From: Hydractinia symbiolongicarpus
Lineage: Eukaryota > Cnidaria > Hydrozoa > Anthoathecata > Hydractiniidae
Assembly: GCF_029227915.1 (NCBI RefSeq)
Contig: NC_079886.1
Coordinates: 14,980,501-15,044,500 of the forward strand
DNA: 64,000 bases
Direction: 5' to 3'
The translations under genes and the position numbers were made by a program. Under the pieces are notes generated by a model that was not told the origin of the DNA, did no database searches, and saw only the letters and a program-made list of their open reading frames with translations. Each line of letters begins with the position of its first letter. Position 1 is the stretch's first letter. Below are positions 14,843 to 25,500 of this stretch, one piece after another.

Positions 14843-15712
14843 TAAAAAGAATACCATGTTGAAAAAGAAAGAGTAAAAGTACCTGGGTAGTTGAAAACTT
14901 CAATGGTTTATGGACTGTATTGTATCCAAAACACACAAAAGTCAAGGCTAATTATGAATAAAAACTGTTGCTATTCGTCAATGGTTGCCCTAGCTAAAAG
15001 TCAAGTGTCAAAAATGTGTCAAACAAGAAGGAAATGTTATTGTTGGCACAATATTGCTAGTTTTTATTGTTATCTTTAAAAAGTGTTGTGCCCGATAGTT
15101 ACTACAACTATATTTTAAAAAAGAAAACAAGTATAGCTAGCTGACAAGGCAGTTAGCTAACTAGTTGACAAGCCACTATTTAGCTGTAGTTAGCCTTGCC
15201 AGTGAAGAGACAGGGTGCACTGTAAATACTTTTGTTACATTATTATCATCATGTTAGCTGTTAGTTACATCTACTTTAATCCACAAAAATTTCTACCACA
15301 AAGTTTTTCATTTTTTGTCCACAATAACATTTTCGTTATTTGAAAATACTGATTTTTCTTGCACTAAAAGTACTAAAAAATCTTTAGCATCAGTAAAAAC
15401 AATTAATGGAAAAATTTTCTAAAACATTTGACAGTTTTAGTTTATGAAGTATAAAAACTGAAGAGGTAATTTTTGTAAAACATAAACAAGTCCAGCAAAT
15501 GCAAAACAAACAAAAATTAATTCTTGCAAAAAAACTCTAAAATTGCTGGATTAGCCCAAATTTAATATTGTCCATATAAATTGGTTAAGAATTGAGTAAA
15601 AGGGGATGGTACGTCAAACTTTTCTGGCAGAGATGGGATAAGAGTGTTTGTATCTAACTTTTGTATAATATTCTGAAGATGGCTTTGGTAAAGTCGAAAC
15701 ATGTTAATAAAA
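14843..15712. other. Element A interior without a recognisable gene
   Basis: A short frame near 14888-14960 (LWTVLYPKHTKVKANYE) may be another decayed element gene. Beyond it the DNA is AT-rich with short direct repeats of TAGCTAG and GTTAGCTA near 15135-15200. Nothing can be named. Confidence 0.4.
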
Positions 15713-16130
15713 ATAAAACGTGTCGTAATTTTTATGAAAGATTGTAATATATTAAGATTTTCTGATTGTAGAAAAAACTATAATGAATGTATAGGGGTGA
15801 GTGATAAAGGTTATTGTAAATACTGTAGGCGGATAACCAAAGAAAGAGAAACCAGTGAAATGGTACCAAGATGTGATGAATGTGGCATGTTTCCATGTTG
15901 GCTTGTGTGATAATCATGAAAGTAAAGTAATAGTATCATTTGATAATTGAAATTATTGCATATATAGTTATTGTAAACAATGTGGTGAGTTATCAAATGA
16001 TGTAAACCCTAATTATCGATAGATTAATGGTAACTATATTGTTCAAGTTGTAGTAAGTGAGGATGTGTAAATTGTGAGAGTGGATATAATGGTAGCCTAA
16101 AATCTAAGGGTCACGAAATCAGACTCCTAA
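15713..16130 (+). pseudogene. Cys-rich zinc-ribbon-like protein, element A
   Basis: In adjoining frames: YCKYCRR, CDECGMFPC, YCKQCGELSND and YCSSCSK with CVNCESGYN. Paired C-x2-C knuckles of this kind bind zinc. Frameshifts and stops split the pairs, so the protein is not made as such. It precedes the BRO-N gene on the same strand. Function unknown; a nucleic-acid-binding or ubiquitin-ligase-like role is only a guess. Confidence 0.5.
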
Positions 16131-16592
16131 AAAATGGTATTATAGATTCCCTATACTATCAATCACTGTAACTTTTTCTATGCCTTATATTGTAATGGGT
16201 GCAGTTTTTATTTATGAAGACACTAAATTAGATATTGTTAATATTGATGAGGTTATATGGTTCAAGGCTAAGGCAATTGCTAATATCTTAGAATATACAA
16301 ATACTCGTCAGGCTATTATTCATCATGTTGATCCAGAGGATAAAACCACATTAAATGACTTAGACTCCTAAAAAAATGGGCATATGATGTACATAAATTA
16401 ATCTGGATTGTATAGTCTCATTATGGAATCTAAGATGGATAAATCGAAAGATTTCAAACGATGGGTTACAAATGATGCTCTACCATCTATAAGAAAAATC
16501 GGAAAGTATAAAAATAGTAGTAAGACCTTTAGAATGTTAAAAGTTGTTAACTATATCAGAAACCATTATCCTGAAGCAATTATGTCTGTATC

Positions 16593-16597
16593 ATTAG
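16593..16597. repeat. Target site duplication of BEL element, left copy (ATTAG)
   Basis: ATTAG abuts the left LTR here and the right LTR at 25149-25153. BEL/Pao elements usually make 4-6 bp duplications. Both copies are exact, which marks one integration event. Confidence 0.95.
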
Positions 16598-16912
16598 TGT
16601 TACTGCGCGTTGTTGTTCGGTTCACATAAAAAGACAGAATTTTGTAAGATTCAACAGTTTCTTTCCAATAATAATAAGTACAAATCCTCAAAATCCGTAG
16701 TAAACTGTTCTCGCTGTTCACAACGCTAAGCAACTTTTTTACACAGAAATACAACTCTATTTATACACAAAAGTGACACAAAAACATAACAATTACTGCA
16801 CAGCTACGATACGCACGACTAACACACACAATGACATTAGCGCACCACAAGGGACAACTCAAACACACAAACTATAATTGTCTCTAAACGAAATCCCATA
16901 GGGGCCATTTCA
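16598..16912 (-). repeat. BEL 3' LTR
   Basis: 315 bp. On the plus strand it begins TGTTACTGCGCG and ends GGGGCCATTTCA; it is the downstream (3') LTR because the ORF reads leftward. It differs from the other LTR by an extra 2 bp near 16671. Polyadenylation and promoter signals were not located with confidence. Confidence 0.97.
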
Positions 16913-16929
16913 TCTGGCTCCCCTCAAGT
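16913..16929 (-). promoter_or_regulatory. Polypurine tract of the BEL element
   Basis: Between the gag-pol stop and the 3' LTR the minus strand reads ACTTGAGGGGAGCCAGA. It is purine-rich and directly abuts the LTR, the expected primer site for plus-strand DNA synthesis. Confidence 0.75.
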
Positions 16930-19900
16930 TCATCTTGAAAATTGTGGCTCCTCGTCGGGGATTCGATATTCTAACAATTGTATCAATTTCGTGATTGGTC
17001 GATCCAATATTGTACCAGCACGGCTACCAAGCTTCACGCTACAACTCCGAACCTTTCCATCTGCACCCGTTTTTACAGCCACCACTCTTGCCAGTGGCCA
17101 CCGTCCTCTTTCACAATCCTCATTTTGCACCATCACTATATCACCAGCAGCAAAATTTCGTTCGTTTTTATTCCACTTTGTTCGTGTCTGTAGTGAACAC
17201 AGATATTCGCATTTCCATCGTCTCCAGAACATATCCAACACATACTGAGCTCTTTTCCACTGTTTCCTGCAATATAACGACGCTTCTTCAAAATTACCAG
17301 GAGGCGGTAAAACTACCTTTGATTTCATCGTTAGAAGAGCAAGTGGTGAAATTGGTGTTGCACTGTTTGCATCGCTGATTGCTTCGACGCATAAAGGTCT
17401 AGAGTTAACGATACTTTCTGCTTCTGTTAAAATAGTGTGCAGCGATTCTTCACTCAAACGCGAGCCATTATGATTGAAAAGATCTTTTAATATTGCGCGC
17501 ACAGATCGAATCTGGCGCTCCCATACTCCACCCATGTGCGAAGCAGCAGGTGTATTCCTCTTCCAGAGAATCCAATCACAACCAACACTTTGAAGGAATT
17601 GTTTAACTTTCGCATTGTCCATTTGTTTTAATGCCTTTATGAACTCGGTCTCGGTGCCGACAAAGTTAGTGCCGTTGTCGCTTCTCATCGTTCGAATGTT
17701 TCCTCTTCTAGCAACAAACCGTCGCAAAGCTAGAATGAAGGAGTCAGTTTCCAATGTGTTGACAACTTCAATATGGACGGCTCTGCTCGCCAAACAGGTA
17801 AAGAGGCAGCCATATCTTTTTACAAACTTTCGATATGGTTTTATGACCAATGGCCCAAAGAGATCCACTGCGCAGTATGTGAAAGGTGGGCATGCGTCTA
17901 CTCGATCTTTGGGTAAATCTGCCATGACTTGCTGGCCAGCTCTTCCCCTCAATATTCTACATCGTACACAATGATGAATCAACTGTCGTACTGCTGAGTT
18001 GATGTGTATGATCCAATATCCACGTTGCCGAATTTCTTGCAATGTTATTCCTCTCCCCGAATGGTGAGTGTTTTCGTGGCACCATCGGAGCACAAGTTCG
18101 GAAAACCAACTTTCTTTGGGAAGAATAGCAGGATATTTGAATTGATACGCTTCATCCATGTTGCACAATCTTCCACCAACTCTGAGAATTCCATCATCGT
18201 CAATGAAAGGACTCAATTTGTATAATTTGCTGCATTCTTTCAAAGCAGACTTCTTAATTTTGTCGTTTCGTCGATCTTGTCTCCATTTCTTTGAAGCAAG
18301 AGCTTTAATTTCAGAGGCAAAGTGTTGTTGTTGTACTAATTTTATTAAACATTTTTCGGCTCGTTGAAGATCTTCAACGCACAGCACTGGGGGACTCGCC
18401 TTCTGGCTTCTTCTTGTCATCCCATGACTTGGGGCTTTTATTTTCATCTTCAGAATGTCGATAAATCGACCGACCAAGGCCATGACCCGTATGCATTTCT
18501 GTAGCCTGGAAATTCTTCTCTTGAATGTACATAAGATTCCAGAATCAGTTGCTGAAACAAATACTGAAACGCTACGTTTAAATTCGGGATCATCAGTGAC
18601 ACTGTTTTTCGCTGGATCGTAGGCAGCTGGCCATGCTTCCCTTTCTTCCCAGAGAAACTGAGGTCCCTTGAACCATCTACTACTCTTCTCTACATGTTTC
18701 AAACTTATGCCTCTCGAGGCATCATCGGCTGGGTTTTCATGGGAAGGAACGTGATTCCATTGATCCAACGAAGTATTTTCTTGAATTTGTTGAATTCTAT
18801 TTGCCACAAAAATATGAAAACGTCTTGATTCGTTATTAATATAACCCAGTACTACGTTGCTGTCTGTCCAATAACATTCGTAGTCTACGACAGGCATTTC
18901 TTGCTTCAACATTACTCCGACCTTTACGGCCACAGTTGCTGCTGTCAACTCCAACCTTGGTATTGAAACCATCTTTATTGGAGCTACTCTCGATTTTCCA
19001 AGGAGTAAGCAGCAGTTGACGTTTCCTTCTACATCTCTGATGCGAAGATACGTAGCAGTTCCGTAACCTTCATTGGATGCGTCTGAAAAATGATGGAGGG
19101 ACGTTGACTCGATCTCTTTGAAATGAAGTGGCTTGACGCATCGGTTAACTTCCAGTTTTTCAAGAAGGACGATATCTAATCGCCATCTTTCCCAAGCGCT
19201 TCGAAGAGGTTCAGAGATCTTTTCGTCCCATGATGTTTTTTCTTTGCAAAGATTTTGCATAATTTTTCTACCCTTCAACAAGAACGGCGCTGCTAATCCA
19301 AGCGGGTCATAAATTGAGCTTATGGTAGCCAACACCCCTCTCTTTGACAGAGGTTTGTCTTGCATGGTTATGCGAAAACCTAGTTTGTCGTCCTCTATCG
19401 ACCAATGAACACCGAGGGCCCTTTCGATCGGCAGCGATTCGTTTTTCAAGTCCAGGGACTTTATGTTCTTTGCGCGTTCATCAGTAGGAATGGAATTGAT
19501 AACCTCTCTGCTATTTGATATGAACTTTGTGAGGCGGAAGCCACCTTTGCTGCAAATTTGTATCGTTGATTTGATGATTTTGATGGCTTCTTCGATACTT
19601 TTCACGGATTTCAAAAGATCGTCGACATAAAAATCCTTCATAATAACTTTCACAGCCTCTTCACCAAATTCACTTTCGTTGTCTGTTCCACTTCTTTTCA
19701 GGGCATAGTTGGAACAACTTGGGGAGGAATTTCCACCGAATATATGGACAGTCATGCGATGATCTACCAAATCTTTAGAGGTATCCCCATCAGGCCACCA
19801 AAGGTATCGCAAATAATCCCGTTGATTCGGCGGCACCTTAACCTGATAGAACATGGACTCGATATCCGCCATAAACGCTACTGGTTCCAACCGGAATCTA

Positions 19901-22900
19901 CACAGAATTCCAACTAGCAGATTTGTCATATCTGGGCCTTGCATGAGTCGTCCGTTCAGGGAGACGCCTTTGTATGTAGCAGTACAATCAAATACTACTC
20001 TGATCTTCCCAGGCTTACGCGGATGATAAACTCCATGGTGGGGAATATACCACACATGACCAGGTTCCCCTTCAACTTCCTGCTTTGGAACCATCTCCGC
20101 GAAACCTTGGGTCGTCAGGTTGTTCATGAACGTGAGGTAATCCTCTTTGAAGATCGAATTACTTTCAAGCTTCTTCTTGATCCATTTCAGCCTTGCCAAG
20201 GCCTGACATTTATTATTTGGAAATGGAAGTTGGTTTATTAAAGGCAGCGGGAGTTGATATTTTCCATTTACAAATTTTACTTCTTTTTCCATTAGTGATA
20301 AAAATTTTTGGTCGTGAATGGATACGTAATCACTTTTAATATTCTTGAATGCGTTCATTTCTGAAAAATCAGCATCGTACATTCTTTTCAGCATCCCCTC
20401 AATTGTTACATCCCGTAATTCATCTTGTTGAATTAGGTGAAGTGCAGCAACTTTGTCAGTGGAGGAATCTTTCACAGCAATTCTGTTGCATCGAATTTTC
20501 TGCTTCTCCCCTTTGCGACGAAGCACAGGTCCGACAAGACTCCATCCCAACCTTGTTTTTAACCCATATGGTCCATTTCCATCGCATGGAATTACCTTTA
20601 TCGGTTCTAGCGCTTGTGGGCAATTGGCTCCAATAAGCAAACCAATCGGTATTCCAGGATCGTATTTGTGAAAGGAATGCTTTATATGTCGCAAATGAGG
20701 CCATTCAGCAACTTTCTCGGGAGTAGGTATTTCCATGGGATCTATTGGAAGATGTCTTCTACTGTAACAACTCTGTATTGTTACTTTGAAATCTCGTGTA
20801 ATGGGCTCTACCATCAAACCGGTTATTAGACAAGAATCTTCACGACTCTCGCTTGTGAGAGTCTTCACGACGATCGTCGACGAAATACCGGTTAAATTCA
20901 AGCGATGAACGATTTCATCGGTTATGAACGTACCCTGACTGCAATTATCCAACATAGCATAGGTGGTGATTGACTCAGCAGACTTTGGATGCGACAACAC
21001 CACAGGCACTACAGACATGCTGATGATTTCTACGTTGTTATCTGTCTTGCAACAAACAGATTTTTTCGTTCTTGCAAATGCATTTGTGATTTCAGGCTCC
21101 TCATCTTCCTTTTTATCATTATTTTCCTTGTCGTTCTTGTTGGTCCTCTTTGGTCGGATGAAACCATGCAAAATGGTTGGGTGCCTCTTTTTGCACGTCT
21201 TGCAAGACAATTTGTTTTCGCAATTTCTTGCTTGGTGATTGCTGGTAATTGGTTCCAAACACGCGAAACAAAGCTTCTTCTCCCAAACAAATTTGTTTCT
21301 TTCCTCTACGTCTATTTTCATTATTTTTCGACAATCTTCCAATTTATGTTTGTTCGAACAGTAGAGACAATCTCTGGTGACGCCCGTCAGGTTTGTTTTA
21401 AGTTTGGGTGGATCTTTCTTGTTTTTCACGTCATTATCCTTTTTATTCTTCATTTCACTGATGGCTTCTCTAGAGTAGAGGGGATCATTTTCAAGCGTTG
21501 TCTCTTGCTCCATGAAGTCAACAAAATCCCTCAGCTCCGCTTCGTGATGGGTTTTCCGACGGACGTTGAGAACCGTCCGATTCCATCTTTGTTGCAAGGC
21601 TTGTGGGAGCTTTGATTGAAGTTGTCTGAGGACTTCTGGAGAGTTTAGTTCGCTTTTTATTTGTCTCTCCAAACCACCGTAGCATTTTATGAGGAACGTA
21701 TAGAACTTTCTGAACGCTTCAGAATCACCAGCACGGAGAGTGGGCCATTCTCTGAGCTCCTTTCTGTAGGCATTTGCAATTCTGAATTGATCACCGTAGG
21801 TTTTCTTCAGAAGATCCTTTGCTCTTGAGTAGCAATGTTCTGATGTATCATATATACAGCTTTTGATCAATTCTTTTGGCTCACCAGTTGTGTAATTGAT
21901 CAGGCGAGTCAATCGACCTTTATTACTTTTGATCTTGGTCTCAACAACTGCTTCAAATGTGGTCATGAAGTATTGGAAGTCAAGCACATTTCCATCAAAT
22001 GGGTCAATTTTGATGTCTGGTGCACTTTGCTGTAGCAGTAATTCGCATAACACCCTTTCTGTGTTATTTCCAAATGGGTTTGGAGATTCCTGCTCATTGG
22101 TAATGTTCCAGTCTTTGTTAACATCAACTGAATTATCGACCACTTGCGGTTGCGCGGTGTTTTGTGGCACGTCAGGAAGAAATTTGGGAATTTTCTTTAC
22201 CAACTTTGGATGACTAGCGCCTTCATAACCGGAGCCAATGACACCTATACAACCATTATTCACCCAAGATTGGCACTTCGCATATGAGCGGATTTGTTCA
22301 TCATCCGTGTCCAATGGTCTTGAGAAATGACTTTTTTCATCTTCGTCCTTGGCTTCTTCATATATGCTGAGTTTTGCTTCTGCCAAAGCAACCTGCTCTT
22401 TAAGCTCCAATCTTTTCATGCTTGCTTCAGCTTCCAGTTTTGCTTCTAAAAATGACGCCTTTGTCTTCAGTTGCGCTAACTCAGCCTTTTGATCCGCAGC
22501 ACGACTACGCAAGGAAGATACTTGCGAACGACCTGAAGATCTTGTCTCTTTCGAACGTGTCGAGGGCGATCTGTGCGATCTATGCGACTTTCCAACTGAC
22601 TTCGGGTGAATAATAACATCAGCTTTTAGGCTGGTAGTTGCCCGATCAACAACGGAGAACTTTGATGATTTAGGAGTTGTGAATCCAAGAGCGTCATCTC
22701 TCAACAGAGCATTTGTGTTTTCGTCAGCATGAAGCTTTGATTTTTCATACTGGTTCCACGCCCATTCATTTCTTTTTAGCCAATCATTACAATGATGCTG
22801 AAAGAGTCGAACCCTATCCTCAAGTCTAGTCAATTCTGCATTTAAATCTTCCTTCAGTTCTTCTGAATTCGCTAATGCCATACATTCATGGCTGTAAGCT

Positions 22901-23115
22901 TTAAATTCAGACAGTTTTACGCCAAGGATGTCCACGTTGTTAAAGATGAAGGCATAATTTTCATCCGATAAGGCAATATCCATTTCTGCAATCAGTCGAT
23001 CAATCTCAAGGAGCACCTTTCGCTTGAATGATTCCTTCAAGGAAAATATATATTCCTTTCCCTTGCTAGTCATTTTCTTGGTCCGAGCAAGTGGGAGAGT
23101 ATCTGAATAAGACAT
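16930..23115 (-). CDS. BEL/Pao gag-pol polyprotein, intact
   Basis: 2061 codons without interruption. Approximate order: Ser/Arg-rich and coiled gag region (1-350); DUF1759-type gag domain (365-510, FDGNVLDFQYF); zinc knuckles (580-640, CLYC and CFAC...CKTCKKRH); aspartic protease A17 type (LDNCSQGTF, Asp 723); reverse transcriptase with FYVDD (YVDD 1163-1166); RNase H (HHFSDASNEGYG near 1341, WTDSNV near 1416); integrase zinc finger H-x-H...C-x2-C (1670-1720), core Asp 1751, Asp 1813 and Glu 1866 (GGVWER); DUF5641-type C-terminus (1935-2050). The first ATG lies 15 bp after the leader repeats. It should make virus-like particles, cDNA and the integration complex. No envelope gene is seen. Confidence 0.97.
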   Translation of the reverse strand: MSYSDTLPLARTKKMTSKGKEYIFSLKESFKRKVLLEIDRLIAEMDIALSDENYAFIFNNVDILGVKLSEFKAYSHECMALANSEELKEDLNAELTRLEDRVRLFQHHCNDWLKRNEWAWNQYEKSKLHADENTNALLRDDALGFTTPKSSKFSVVDRATTSLKADVIIHPKSVGKSHRSHRSPSTRSKETRSSGRSQVSSLRSRAADQKAELAQLKTKASFLEAKLEAEASMKRLELKEQVALAEAKLSIYEEAKDEDEKSHFSRPLDTDDEQIRSYAKCQSWVNNGCIGVIGSGYEGASHPKLVKKIPKFLPDVPQNTAQPQVVDNSVDVNKDWNITNEQESPNPFGNNTERVLCELLLQQSAPDIKIDPFDGNVLDFQYFMTTFEAVVETKIKSNKGRLTRLINYTTGEPKELIKSCIYDTSEHCYSRAKDLLKKTYGDQFRIANAYRKELREWPTLRAGDSEAFRKFYTFLIKCYGGLERQIKSELNSPEVLRQLQSKLPQALQQRWNRTVLNVRRKTHHEAELRDFVDFMEQETTLENDPLYSREAISEMKNKKDNDVKNKKDPPKLKTNLTGVTRDCLYCSNKHKLEDCRKIMKIDVEERNKFVWEKKLCFACLEPITSNHQARNCENKLSCKTCKKRHPTILHGFIRPKRTNKNDKENNDKKEDEEPEITNAFARTKKSVCCKTDNNVEIISMSVVPVVLSHPKSAESITTYAMLDNCSQGTFITDEIVHRLNLTGISSTIVVKTLTSESREDSCLITGLMVEPITRDFKVTIQSCYSRRHLPIDPMEIPTPEKVAEWPHLRHIKHSFHKYDPGIPIGLLIGANCPQALEPIKVIPCDGNGPYGLKTRLGWSLVGPVLRRKGEKQKIRCNRIAVKDSSTDKVAALHLIQQDELRDVTIEGMLKRMYDADFSEMNAFKNIKSDYVSIHDQKFLSLMEKEVKFVNGKYQLPLPLINQLPFPNNKCQALARLKWIKKKLESNSIFKEDYLTFMNNLTTQGFAEMVPKQEVEGEPGHVWYIPHHGVYHPRKPGKIRVVFDCTATYKGVSLNGRLMQGPDMTNLLVGILCRFRLEPVAFMADIESMFYQVKVPPNQRDYLRYLWWPDGDTSKDLVDHRMTVHIFGGNSSPSCSNYALKRSGTDNESEFGEEAVKVIMKDFYVDDLLKSVKSIEEAIKIIKSTIQICSKGGFRLTKFISNSREVINSIPTDERAKNIKSLDLKNESLPIERALGVHWSIEDDKLGFRITMQDKPLSKRGVLATISSIYDPLGLAAPFLLKGRKIMQNLCKEKTSWDEKISEPLRSAWERWRLDIVLLEKLEVNRCVKPLHFKEIESTSLHHFSDASNEGYGTATYLRIRDVEGNVNCCLLLGKSRVAPIKMVSIPRLELTAATVAVKVGVMLKQEMPVVDYECYWTDSNVVLGYINNESRRFHIFVANRIQQIQENTSLDQWNHVPSHENPADDASRGISLKHVEKSSRWFKGPQFLWEEREAWPAAYDPAKNSVTDDPEFKRSVSVFVSATDSGILCTFKRRISRLQKCIRVMALVGRFIDILKMKIKAPSHGMTRRSQKASPPVLCVEDLQRAEKCLIKLVQQQHFASEIKALASKKWRQDRRNDKIKKSALKECSKLYKLSPFIDDDGILRVGGRLCNMDEAYQFKYPAILPKESWFSELVLRWCHENTHHSGRGITLQEIRQRGYWIIHINSAVRQLIHHCVRCRILRGRAGQQVMADLPKDRVDACPPFTYCAVDLFGPLVIKPYRKFVKRYGCLFTCLASRAVHIEVVNTLETDSFILALRRFVARRGNIRTMRSDNGTNFVGTETEFIKALKQMDNAKVKQFLQSVGCDWILWKRNTPAASHMGGVWERQIRSVRAILKDLFNHNGSRLSEESLHTILTEAESIVNSRPLCVEAISDANSATPISPLALLTMKSKVVLPPPGNFEEASLYCRKQWKRAQYVLDMFWRRWKCEYLCSLQTRTKWNKNERNFAAGDIVMVQNEDCERGRWPLARVVAVKTGADGKVRSCSVKLGSRAGTILDRPITKLIQLLEYRIPDEEPQFSR

Positions 23116-23130
23116 GATATGACGGAAATA

Positions 23131-24611
23131 ACGTCACCAAGACTACAGCAGCTTGAACCAATCAGAACCAAATGAACGTTGGTTGGAGAACACGAGACAA
23201 ATAAATTGCCTCACTACAGCACAGAACGACGGGAATACCAAGATTACAGCACGTCGAAATGTGGATACAACGGAGATAACGTCACCAAGACTACAGCAGC
23301 TTGAACCAATCAGAACCAAATGAACGTTGGTTGGAGAACACGAGACAGACAAATTGCCTCACTACAGCACAGAACGACGGGAATACCAAGATTACAGCAC
23401 GTCGAAATGTGGATACAACGGAGATAACGTCACCAAGACTACAGCAGCTTGAACCAATCAGAACCAAATGAACGTTGGTTGGAGAACACGAGACAAATAA
23501 ATTGCCTCACTACAGCATAGAACGACGGGAATACCAAGATTACAGCACGTCGAAATGTGGATACAACGGAGATAACGTCACCATGACCACAACAGCTTGA
23601 GCCAAGCAGAACCAAATAAGCGTTGGTTAAAGAACACGAGACAAACAAATTGCCTCACTACAGCACAGGACGACGGGAATGACAAGATTGCAGCACGTCT
23701 AAATGTGGATATGACGGAGATAACGTCACCAAGACTACAGCAGCTTGAACCAAGAAGAACCAAATGAACGTTGGTTAAAGAACACGAGACAAACAAATTG
23801 CCTCACTACAGCACAGGACGACGGGAATAACAAGATTGCAGCACGTCGAAATGTGGATATGACGGAGATAACGTCACCAAGACTACAGCAGCTTGAACCA
23901 AGCAGAACCAAATGAACGTTGGTTGGAGAACACGAGACAAACAAATTGCCTCACTACAGCACAGGACGACGGGAATACCAAGATTGCAGCACGTCGAAAT
24001 GGGGATATGACGGAGATAACGTCACCAAGACTACAGCAGCTTGAACCAATCAGAACCAAATGAACGTTGGTTGGAGAACACGAGACAGACAAATTGTCTC
24101 ACTACAGCACAGGACGACGGGAATACCAAGATTGCAGCACGTCGAAATGTGGATATGACGGAGAAAACGTCACCAAGACTACAGCAGCTTGAACCAAGCA
24201 GAACCAAATGAACGTTGGTTGGAGAACACGAGACAGACAAATTGCCTCACAACAGCACAGGACGACGGGAATACCAAGATTGCAGCACGTCGAAATGTGG
24301 ATATGACGGAGATAACGTCACCAAGACTACAGCAGCTTGAACCAAGCAGAACCAAATGAACGTTGGTTGGGGAACACGAGACAAAGAATTGCCTCACAAC
24401 AGCACAGGACGACGGGAATACAAAGATTACAGCACGTCGAAATGTGGATACAACGGAGATAACGTCACCAAGACTACAGCAGCTTGAACCAAGCAGAACA
24501 AAAAGAACGTTGGTTGGAGAACACGAGACAAACAAATTGCCTCACTACAGCACAGGACGACGGGAATACCAAGATTACAGCACGTCGAAGTGTGGATATG
24601 AAGGAGATAAG
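23131..24611. repeat. Ten 148-bp tandem repeats in the BEL leader
   Basis: Unit starts at 23131, 23279, 23427, 23575, 23723, 23871, 24019, 24167, 24315 and 24462; one unit is 147 bp. Copies differ at scattered positions (for example GGATACAACGG versus GGATATGACGG). On the sense (minus) strand each unit opens an ATG frame of about 69 codons that overlaps the next. Because 148 is not a multiple of three, successive frames shift, so this is not a repeat protein. It fills most of the 5' leader, ending 15 bp before the gag-pol ATG. There are no unique spacers. Confidence 0.95.
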
Positions 24612-24835
24612 GTGACGTCAGGGGTTTGGTGACCAGGCGTGAAATAAAAACGAAGGATGTTTTAGTCGCTGACTTCTGTTTCGGATAAACTAAAAGAAAA
24701 TTGTTGTATTTGCTCACCGAAATATCTTTCTGCTTTCTTTGATGATCATCTTTTTGTCGAGAGTAAATTCTTCTTATCACGTCCTGTACCACGTATAAAT
24801 TTTCTCGAACCACTACTACAGCAAGTTTACTACTT

Positions 24836-25148
24836 TGTTACTGCGCGTTGTTGTTCGGTTCACATAAAAAGACAGAATTTTGTAAGATTCAACAGTTTCT
24901 TTCCAATAATAAAGTACAAATCCTCAAAATCCGTAGTAAACTGTTCTCGCTGTTCACAACGCTAAGCAACTTTTTTACACAGAAATACAACTCTATTTAT
25001 ACACAAAAGTGACACAAAAACATAACAATTACTGCACAGCTACGATACGCACGACTAACACACACAATGACATTAGCGCACCACAAGGGACAACTCAAAC
25101 ACACAAACTATAATTGTCTCTAAACGAAATCCCATAGGGGCCATTTCA
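24836..25148 (-). repeat. BEL 5' LTR
   Basis: 313 bp, TG...CA ends on the plus strand, matching 16598-16912 throughout except the 2-bp length change. As the element reads leftward this is the promoter-bearing 5' LTR. A primer-binding site was not fixed: the first TGG on the sense strand lies more than 20 bp inside the element. Confidence 0.97.
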
Positions 25149-25153
25149 ATTAG
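25149..25153. repeat. Target site duplication of BEL element, right copy (ATTAG)
   Basis: Exact match to 16593-16597, directly next to the right LTR. Confidence 0.95.
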
Positions 25154-25500
25154 GCAAGAACCAGATAAATAGTAACATGAGAATAAGATCTTATAATATG
25201 GGATATCAGAAGGGAGCACCAGATATGGTAGTTGAAAATTTGCATATCGAATATCCAGGCTTTGTAATTGAATTCAAGACAGCAAAATGAAATGGACGAT
25301 TATCTGATAACCAGAAAGTGATAATGCAGAAGTAAAAAACCAATGCATACAAGATACTGGTCAGTAATGATTATGATGAAATTATAACGGAAATCATCCA
25401 CTATTTCTATGAAGTGAGAATCAAATGTGAATATTATTATAGGAACTTTAAATCACAAGAAACATTGGATAACCATCTAAGACATATACATAAACATTAA

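Larger units (their letters stand above)
16598..25148 (-). mobile_element. Complete BEL/Pao LTR retrotransposon
   Basis: An 8551-bp element on the minus strand: LTR 24836-25148 (5'), leader with ten 148-bp repeats, a single gag-pol ORF 23115-16930, a purine-rich tract, and LTR 16598-16912 (3'). LTRs start TG and end CA. They differ, by eye, only by a 2-bp length change in an AAT-rich run. Exact ATTAG duplications flank it. All enzyme motifs are present. Near-identical LTRs imply very recent insertion, much later than the decay of the gene it entered. Confidence 0.97.
16180..25500 (+). pseudogene. BRO-N domain / PD-(D/E)XK-like nuclease gene, interrupted by BEL
   Basis: 5' part, 16180-16597: a BRO-N (Bro family N-terminal) domain with FKAKAIANILEYTNTRQAI, HHVDPEDKTTL, then SGLYSLIMESK and FKRWVTNDALPSIRK. 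Two in-frame TAA stops (16369 and near 16402) interrupt it. 3' part, 25154-25500: a nuclease-like block (MGYQKGAPDM, FVIEFKTAK) with the D...E-x-K pattern of VRR-NUC/PD-(D/E)XK enzymes, two further stops (TGA at 25288 and a TAA), and a degenerate C2H2 finger near the end whose second Cys reads Tyr. The frame is continuous across the BEL target site once the insertion and one target copy are ignored, so this was a single gene. BRO-N and nuclease genes are common in large DNA viruses. Confidence 0.75.

Noticed and set aside
20989-21615. A 208-codon plus-strand gene
   Set aside because: It lies wholly inside the intact BEL gag-pol ORF on the other strand, has no motif, and is a shadow frame.
23131-24611. 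A CRISPR array or a repeat-protein gene
   Set aside because: Units are contiguous with no unique spacers, and a 148-bp period is not a multiple of three; they lie in a retrotransposon leader in eukaryotic DNA.
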